Source: Phoronis australis
Lineage: Eukaryota; Phoronida; Phoronidae
Direction: 5' to 3'
NCBI GenBank assembly: GCA_002633005.1
Contig: NMRA01000037.1
Coordinates: 1,046,518-1,110,517 of the forward strand
Length of the DNA: 64,000 bases
Shown: positions 58,701-64,000 of the stretch, in pieces
How positions within the stretch are numbered: position 1 is the first letter of the stretch
Layout: the number at the start of each line of letters is the position of its first letter
Made by a program: the position numbers and the translations under genes
The notes under the pieces: model-generated
Seen by the model: the letters and a program-made list of their open reading frames with translations, nothing else
What the model was told of the DNA's origin: nothing
The model's database searches: none

Positions 58701-60346
58701 GTGAATACAATAAACGTATTAAAAAGGCGCTCTTTTAATTCATTATTATATGTGGCATTAGGTTGCAACATAAAATGAATTGAAAGTTGGATCTTCTCGT
58801 CGTTATGTTGCACATAACTGATCCTGAATTTCCATAAATGTTTGACTGTGTCGTCTTAATTTTTGTTGACACAGTCTACATGGTGTTGTTCGCTAACTTC
58901 CGTAATGTAAATATTTATGTTATGTATATGGAATAAAAACATTTCCAACGGAAATTGCTACGAAATTCACTACAAGGAATTGGCGCTCCCATACGTTGAG
59001 TGGACTATGCGCGACACAGAGATAAAGTGCCTAGCACACAAAAACTTTCAATTGACGATTAATAAGCTGTGTGTAGGTCCGCCATTAAACCCTTTATTAA
59101 AAACAAATATTTGGATTTCAGATAAGTTTCACAAGCTTGGTGTATACCATCATAGTAAACAGGACGCTACTGCCTTTTGCAAAACATGTTATATTTCGCT
59201 GGTCACGTGCTTCTATGGTGGAGGTGGATGCGAGTTACTCGTCTACATTTGAGTTGTTGTAAAGGAGCGATATGAAGCTCTTTTTGAATCTGTCCATTGA
59301 CCGTCATCTCTTGGCATTATCCTGGATCTACGCTGCACCCATTGGCCACAAGAGGATGCGTTATAAATTGAGAAGTGTAAATCTATGCGCAAATAATATT
59401 TCTTATCAAGAAACTTCATTTCAGGGTTAAAAATTAAAGTGACATTATCGGTCAGAGTTCGGAATCGAACCAGCAATCTAACGTACATCTGGTGGAGCTA
59501 AACGTTACTCAATAAATGACACAGAATTGTAAGGGTGTTAACAATAGCGGTAAAATACCGAGAGGACTTGATTACAACGAATGTCTGGCAGACGACAAGA
59601 ATTGGCGATTTGTAAGAAAATCACGATAACACAACGCCGGGAGTTTATGGTTTTATGGATTGGGCGAAAGTTAATTTCAAGGGAGCAATAATTCCAAATA
59701 CGAATCGTTTGGCCGTAAAACCGATAATTTCCCTGAATTCTCGCCCTTTACACATTTCTAGAAAACCTCACGAGAAGAAGAAGTAATAAAAGAAACTCAC
59801 GGCAAGATGTGATGCTTGGTAATGTAAAATCTCTGCCGTTGTGTAGTGTTTATTGAGGCCGCAATGTTACGCTCTCACCTAAAACTGGGGCAATTACCCC
59901 CAGGGCAGTTTTCAATACTTGACCAGTGGTGGCACATAGGTAGTGTGTAGTGGTCAGAGGTTACACTGTAATAATCGTTTTCCGAACCAAGGATCTTCTT
60001 AATTAACACATATAGATACATGGGAATACTGAAAATTTTCGGTTTGTTGGATTCTATTTCTCAATTCAACGGTAAATGAACCACTCACCTTTCCGGTCGT
60101 CTCTTTCGAATACGATCCATGCGAGTACGACCGACGCCTATGACCCGCGCCAGGGTGCAAAAGCCTCTTGGCTTCTTCGAACAGTTTCAGTTGACTCTCC
60201 CGCAAAATTTTCAGCTCTTCCGTCCCAGCCATAACAGCTTCGATGCGTGCTTGAAGTCGACGTGCCCGCGGGGGACTCCTGCCGACCGCTCTCCGAGAAC
60301 TTAGAGCGCCCATCGACTTACTTCGCGGGCGAAACTCATCATCCAT
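52704..60346 (-). CDS. Unrecognised disordered Ser/Thr/Lys-rich protein (two exons joined by inference)
   Basis: A large minus-strand exon at 54140-52704 (acceptor TTTGTTTTCCAG, stop TAG) encodes 478 residues. A first exon at 60346-60089 (ATG, donor AAAG/GTGAGT) encodes 86. Both borders are phase 0, so they join in frame; further exons may lie in the 5.9 kb between them. Exon 1 is Arg-rich (RRAVGRSPPRARRLQ) with one helix (RIEAVMAGTEELKILRESQL). The large exon is low in hydrophobics and rich in S, T, K, N and short basic clusters (SVSMSSIKPRRLAPKDSGSL; KSKSRSCDHIT), which points to intrinsic disorder and many phosphorylation sites. It ends in RYRQKRVGVVLNVETRETII. I recognise no family. The frame is also open upstream of the ATG to a TAG at about 60476. 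Confidence 0.5.
54141..57218. other. Probable intron, nothing recognised
   Basis: AT-rich with short frames. If the two flanking minus-strand exons belong to one gene this is intron. Plus-strand frames at 56070-56476 have no signature. Confidence 0.35.
57219..57683 (+). CDS. Unrecognised 154-codon open frame
   Basis: The longest plus-strand frame in this part (residues include SLGVRSYSEFLEVGEQLVSA and AIGLSLADVVLGKVGSKSVI). A possible acceptor (CTATTTTCAG) lies inside it at about 57332, so the coding part may start there. Followed 360 bp on by another open frame in the same direction. Composition looks coding, but I know no match; a degraded mobile-element or host-derived gene are both possible. 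Confidence 0.25.
   Translation: MTNVLTHQCYWREPIEFGFRKMKFIHTDSSKNFLKSIFRPLSGHTKKRSLGVRSYSEFLEVGEQLVSAKTGLAIGLSLADVVLGKVGSKSVINLLIYLVKPHTYRARLNSRPPCLQWFKNEVFEYYNTEKVIYYNSLNYEHFRKRWIPVEGHFV
57790..58664 (+). repeat. 875-bp segment, haplotype copy 1
   Basis: Nearly identical to 58666-59539, ending at the N (58665). Contains an open frame at 58043-58378. Confidence 0.9.
58043..58378 (+). CDS. Unrecognised 111-codon open frame
   Basis: Reads YEIHYKELALPYVERTM, then Cys-containing segments (IKCLAHKNFQ, CVGPPLNPLL, FCKTCYISLVTCFYGGGGCE). Its copy at 58917-59252 differs by one residue (R to W). Open in both alleles but no family recognised; may be chance or the end of the 57219 frame's parent gene. 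Confidence 0.2.
   Translation: MLCIWNKNISNGNCYEIHYKELALPYVERTMRDTEIKCLAHKNFQLTINKLCVGPPLNPLLKTNIWISDKFHKLGVYHHSKQDATAFCKTCYISLVTCFYGGGGCELLVYI
58666..59539 (+). repeat. 875-bp segment, haplotype copy 2
   Basis: Head-to-tail with 57790-58664 across a single N; continues to the right into unique sequence (GGGTGTTAACAATAGCGG). Differs from copy 1 by a handful of substitutions and one indel. Confidence 0.9.
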
Positions 60347-61764
60347 GACGACGAATGTATTCGGTAACTTATTCTGCTGCTGCAAATCCAAGTCGCAAAC
60401 TGTTCTCGATAACGCCTGTTCACGGTTAATAAGAACTCGGGGACTCGGTCTTAACAAATGCGTTTGTTCGGCGGGCTATCCTGAACACCTGTGGCCGCGG
60501 TAATGAAGTTGCACTTGACGCGAGGTGTGGCAGCCCGATCGCATAACAACTGCTACCGTTTTATGGCAACCAGATTAATGTTCATCTAGGACTCCTTGCA
60601 AATAGCTAAGTTACTGCGGGCCTATTTTCAGTCCTTAAGTAGTTTTGCCTAGTCTCACCTCCCACACAAGCGGCTGGAATTTTCCCCACTGAACCCCACG
60701 CTCACGTCTATTCTATTTGACCACGAGTATACACGTTCGCTAAGCATCTGTCACGTGACAATACGAGAAGTCTGAGTGAGGCCCAACAGCAGACGACCTG
60801 TCCGTGTGTCAACAGAAAACACGATAACATCGAATTTTACAGGTGACAAGACATAATGACGTACCCTCGTGACTCAAATTCCTGCAATAAAGGTTTACGA
60901 TGTTCGGCCCCCGCTTCCCGAAATACTGACTACAAAGGGAGTCAGAGAAATGAATGAAAACACAGGCCTCGAGTATTATGGCTGGTAAACAATGACCTCG
61001 GGCCAGTGCTGGACATCTGCAATTGACATATAATTATGATAAACATCCCAAGTTATGTAGGCCGTGGGCCGTATATGAGGCTCACTCATGAAACCACTCC
61101 CGTGACCACTTTTTGAGGAAATTTTGTTTTGAAGCTTTTGGTATCGCAAACCGACATATTTTATAAGAGTGAAAAGTTCCCATAATTAAGTTTGCTCATT
61201 TCCACGACTTTTAAATTTGGGTAATTCTGCAAATTGGATATGGAATAGAACGCATTTAAAAACAATGGAACTGGGTGATACTGTAACAAATATTTCCAAA
61301 GTTTGTATGCTCTTATGATTTAAAAATCATAAAAACACGCACAATGTTTTATCTTTTTAACATTAAATTGCAAAATTAAGAAAAACTTCTGAACATGTAA
61401 GCGTATGAAACGCCATGAATAGCTACATGTGCAACTACTAGTGACGGATGCATGGTTTACCCCCCATTCGAATGACTATGCATTGTTTAAGTGGTCATCA
61501 TCGTGGCGACGCAAAATACGGCAACCAGACTTGCGTATAATGCATTACGTTATCTCGCTTAGCTCCGATTTTACCTTTCTTCATGCCGCCCGCCGGTCGT
61601 TTTTGCCATCCTCGCGGCTCCGTCAATACAGCGGCTCCCCCTTACGGTTCCACCTCACGAACCTTCCAAGCTACTCAACTGCATACACCCAGTTAGTTTT
61701 CAAGACGATAATGGTGCGCTTTCAAATGTGGAAGCAAACTTGATTAATTTTAAGTGAACACTGT
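60347..61764. promoter_or_regulatory. Upstream region of the minus-strand gene; otherwise no gene seen
   Basis: The first 500 bp are richer in CpG than the surroundings and include a TCACGTGA E-box palindrome at 60751-60758 (bHLH factors), compatible with a promoter for the gene starting at 60346. No other gene recognised. Confidence 0.3.
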
Positions 61765-62008
61765 TGGGGAGAAAAGTGACTTTCTGAGATCAACCCCAAT
61801 CGAATCGAATCTGCAACCTCTGGTATCGCAGCCGTTAAAATCACGCACGCATCCACAGATATTTGTCGAGTTGATCCAACTTCCTCCTGTCGGAGTTGTC
61901 ACCCACTCCACTGAGCATAGAGCGGGTCGGCAGTTACGGTAATATTTCATTAGCATTGGAAGGACTAATATTTAGCCAACTTAATACAATACAATACAAT
62001 ACAACACA
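61765..62008 (+). repeat. SINE-like repeat with AATAC tail
   Basis: The opening (GAGAAAAGTGACTTTCTGAG then AATCGAATCTG) is shared with 1951-2000, and the block runs into a five-unit AATAC/ACAAT pentanucleotide array at about 61985-62008, as SINE tails often do. An AATCGAATC core could be a decayed B-box. Confidence 0.4.
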
Positions 62009-62484
62009 GAAACAAATAACACGTTCAGTGGTGCCAAAACGAGGCTACAAAGGTGCGTGAACGATATTGCGGCATTATGGGTAAATACAACGAGATTCGA
62101 GTGGCGTCCTATTCACGCGCGTTTTCCATGTGAGCAGTGGACGGGAGAGTAAGGCCTAGTAAATCCGATATTTTCGAAAGATATCGACAAGACTGTCAAA
62201 ATATTGCAATTATGCCATATGATTGATGATGCTATTTACTTCGCAAGTCAACACAAGCGTGTTTACGTGTATCAAGATATTGACATCCCGGCAGTCAAAT
62301 TATATCCACGTGTAGCCCCATGCTGTATTTTCGGACGAAAAACATTACATTAACTTGCAATGCCAACCGAAAATTTTCGCTTTCATTAACTTGTCGTGTT
62401 TCAGTTTCTCTTAAATTGTCGCTTTGCCGCATTATTTTTAGCAAATTTACGATAATTATGTCGATTTCCGACAGGTTGTTTAGT

Positions 62485-62547
62485 CACCAGGTGGCGAGAG
62501 CGTCTAGGTTAGCCGACTCGTGGACCAGATGGTCTCGCCACCTGGTG
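62485..62547. promoter_or_regulatory. Inverted pair of CTCF-like motifs
   Basis: CACCAGGTGGCGAGA at 62485-62499 is repeated exactly in inverse at 62533-62547, 33 bp apart. Each arm fits the CTCF core (CCANNAGGTGGCAG-like) and contains a CAGGTG E-box. A perfect 15-bp arm is unlikely by chance. Not part of any element I can delimit. Confidence 0.4.
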
Positions 62548-64000
62548 GCAATTTACCTATTTACGTGAAATGAGTCAACTGCCTTTTAGATAGGGCCTAT
62601 GTTAAATATATGTACTTTTGTGCAACATATCTTAATTCTTTCGTTTTATTTCCCACAACCACTATTTAATTACTACACATTTTCTGCCTGCCGTATTGTG
62701 TGCCCCCATCAAGGAGTCGGCGGTGTAGGAAACTCCCTTGAGCAGGCGATCATGCGTCCGTTGAGGATGTTGCGGCTAAAAATGATGCCGGCGAAAGAGA
62801 ATTTTGGCAAATGAAAATTTGTATTTTCTCCGTGTAAAATAGAGAGTATTCCATATGATAATCTGTAACAAATATGTCATTTGACAAAATGTTGGTTTGT
62901 GACGCCATGGTTTCCATGTCACGAGTGTCGCCTGCCCTCGCCACATTGAAAATGGTTGAAACCCAGTAAACTCGGAATCCTGTAACATTTGTGCTCGCCT
63001 CAGGTGGATTTTCAATTTTGAAAAACTGAGCAACTAAAAAATACCTTACAACCGACTGGCTCGACCAGAACCAATTGTACGAGTTTTTTATCTTTATCTA
63101 TGGAAACTGAGTTTCTGTAACTTACGCTTTATTTCAGTCATTACAGGACTTGTACCCGGAACACAAAATGCGATTTTCAAAGAAAATTGTTTGCTCAAAT
63201 GTATCGTACAGGCACACGCGCCTAAATTTCGCTTATTTGGAAACGTGGATCTCCTTTATACAGGTGCACGCTTTGTTGTGAAAAAAATGAAAAAGGTCAG
63301 ACATATGACTAGTAAAGTAGTACGTCATCTTGTTCGTGCCAAACATTTTTACGCGACTTGATCATTTAGACACAGTAATCTTTGTTTATGGTCTGACCAC
63401 CCATTTCCTACCAGATAAGATCACGTTCTGTGAGACTTATTAGTCATTACTTCTGTGGCTCTGCATGGTATCCGACGTGTGCATGTAGGCCTATGTATAA
63501 CGTCACAATCACGCACGCTATGACAACTGGCGAATTGCAAGTTCGCTACCAACACAGTCTCGACCCGAAGCCTCAAGATGGCGCTGATCAGTTCAGTCAT
63601 CACCTGCCGGTTACCAATACTGATGGTGGCATCGTCACCTATTAGAATAAACAGTTCCTTCGTTCTGTGAACAGTTTTTGTATTATCCATTTTAAAAACA
63701 ATTTTCACCAACATTTCGTTTTTAATTTACTCGAAAATCACATTACATCACTTATCTTTTTACACAATGTGACTTCTGTTCACATTTAATACGAAAACAC
63801 TTCCTAATGTTATTGCTACAGCATATTCTGCTTAAAAAGACACGCATTGGTGAATCTGATAATCATACAAACTGCCAGAATTGTATACGTTTTATACAGG
63901 CGACCTGGCAGTGACAACTGGCGGAAAAAATATTAACACGATCACAAATATGCTTGACCCGGAAATATTGCACTCAATTTTAAATTTTAAAGTGTTTCTG
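62548..64000. other. Intergenic, no gene recognised
   Basis: Short frames on both strands (such as 63421-63714 minus) show no domain. Contains a CAAGATGGCGCT motif (YY1-like) near 63577 and TAGGCCTA at 63486. Confidence 0.4.

Noticed and set aside
60347-60457. Coding extension upstream of the ATG at 60346
   Set aside because: The frame is open but starts only at TTG after a TAG and has no clear acceptor; left as probable 5' UTR.

Overview
This is nuclear DNA from an animal, probably a marine invertebrate deuterostome. The genes are split by GT-AG introns of 0.3 to 4 kb, there is no operon layout, and AT-rich intergenic and intronic DNA is full of terminal-inverted-repeat and SINE-like debris. 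The phylum cannot be fixed by reading alone. The palindrome TAGGCCTA occurs eight times, and the gene set (HSF2BP, OAF) fits an echinoderm, hemichordate or cephalochordate.

Layout. (1) At 1-240 on the minus strand is the first exon of a secreted or membrane leucine-rich-repeat protein that runs off the window, with a TATA box and a perfect CRE upstream. (2) 0.4-11.7 kb is a repeat-rich gene desert: a 2.3-kb element with 150-bp inverted ends, two copies of a MITE, a minisatellite and a Helitron-like 3' end. (3) 11.76-18.6 kb, plus strand: eight exons of an HSF2BP (MEILB2) orthologue, the meiotic BRCA2-binding protein; only the short first coding exon is missing. (4) 20.7-28.2 kb, minus strand: a complete four-exon OAF (out at first) gene of 270 codons, tail-to-tail with HSF2BP. 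A PIF/Harbinger transposase fragment abuts an N in its first intron. (5) 29.7-36.2 kb and 39.8-46.3 kb, plus strand: two paralogous genes (A and B) whose products I read as a predicted beta-trefoil domain behind an amphipathic-helical N-terminus. I cannot assign them to a named family, and they are the best candidate for something undescribed. (6) 52.7-60.3 kb, minus strand: two coding exons, probably one gene, for a largely disordered Ser/Thr/Lys-rich protein with a short helical segment. (7) 60.4-64 kb: no gene recognised; one striking inverted pair of CTCF-like motifs.

Assembly quality matters here. Four single Ns occur (22732, 28020, 34206, 58665). Three lie exactly at the junction of head-to-tail duplications (about 154 bp, 2 kb and 0.87 kb), the signature of two haplotype contigs laid end to end. 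The duplicated exons of OAF and of gene A should therefore be treated as allelic copies, not real tandem exons. The gene A pair even reveals a segregating 394-bp MITE insertion. The genes do not form an evident common pathway; their adjacency looks like ordinary animal gene order.
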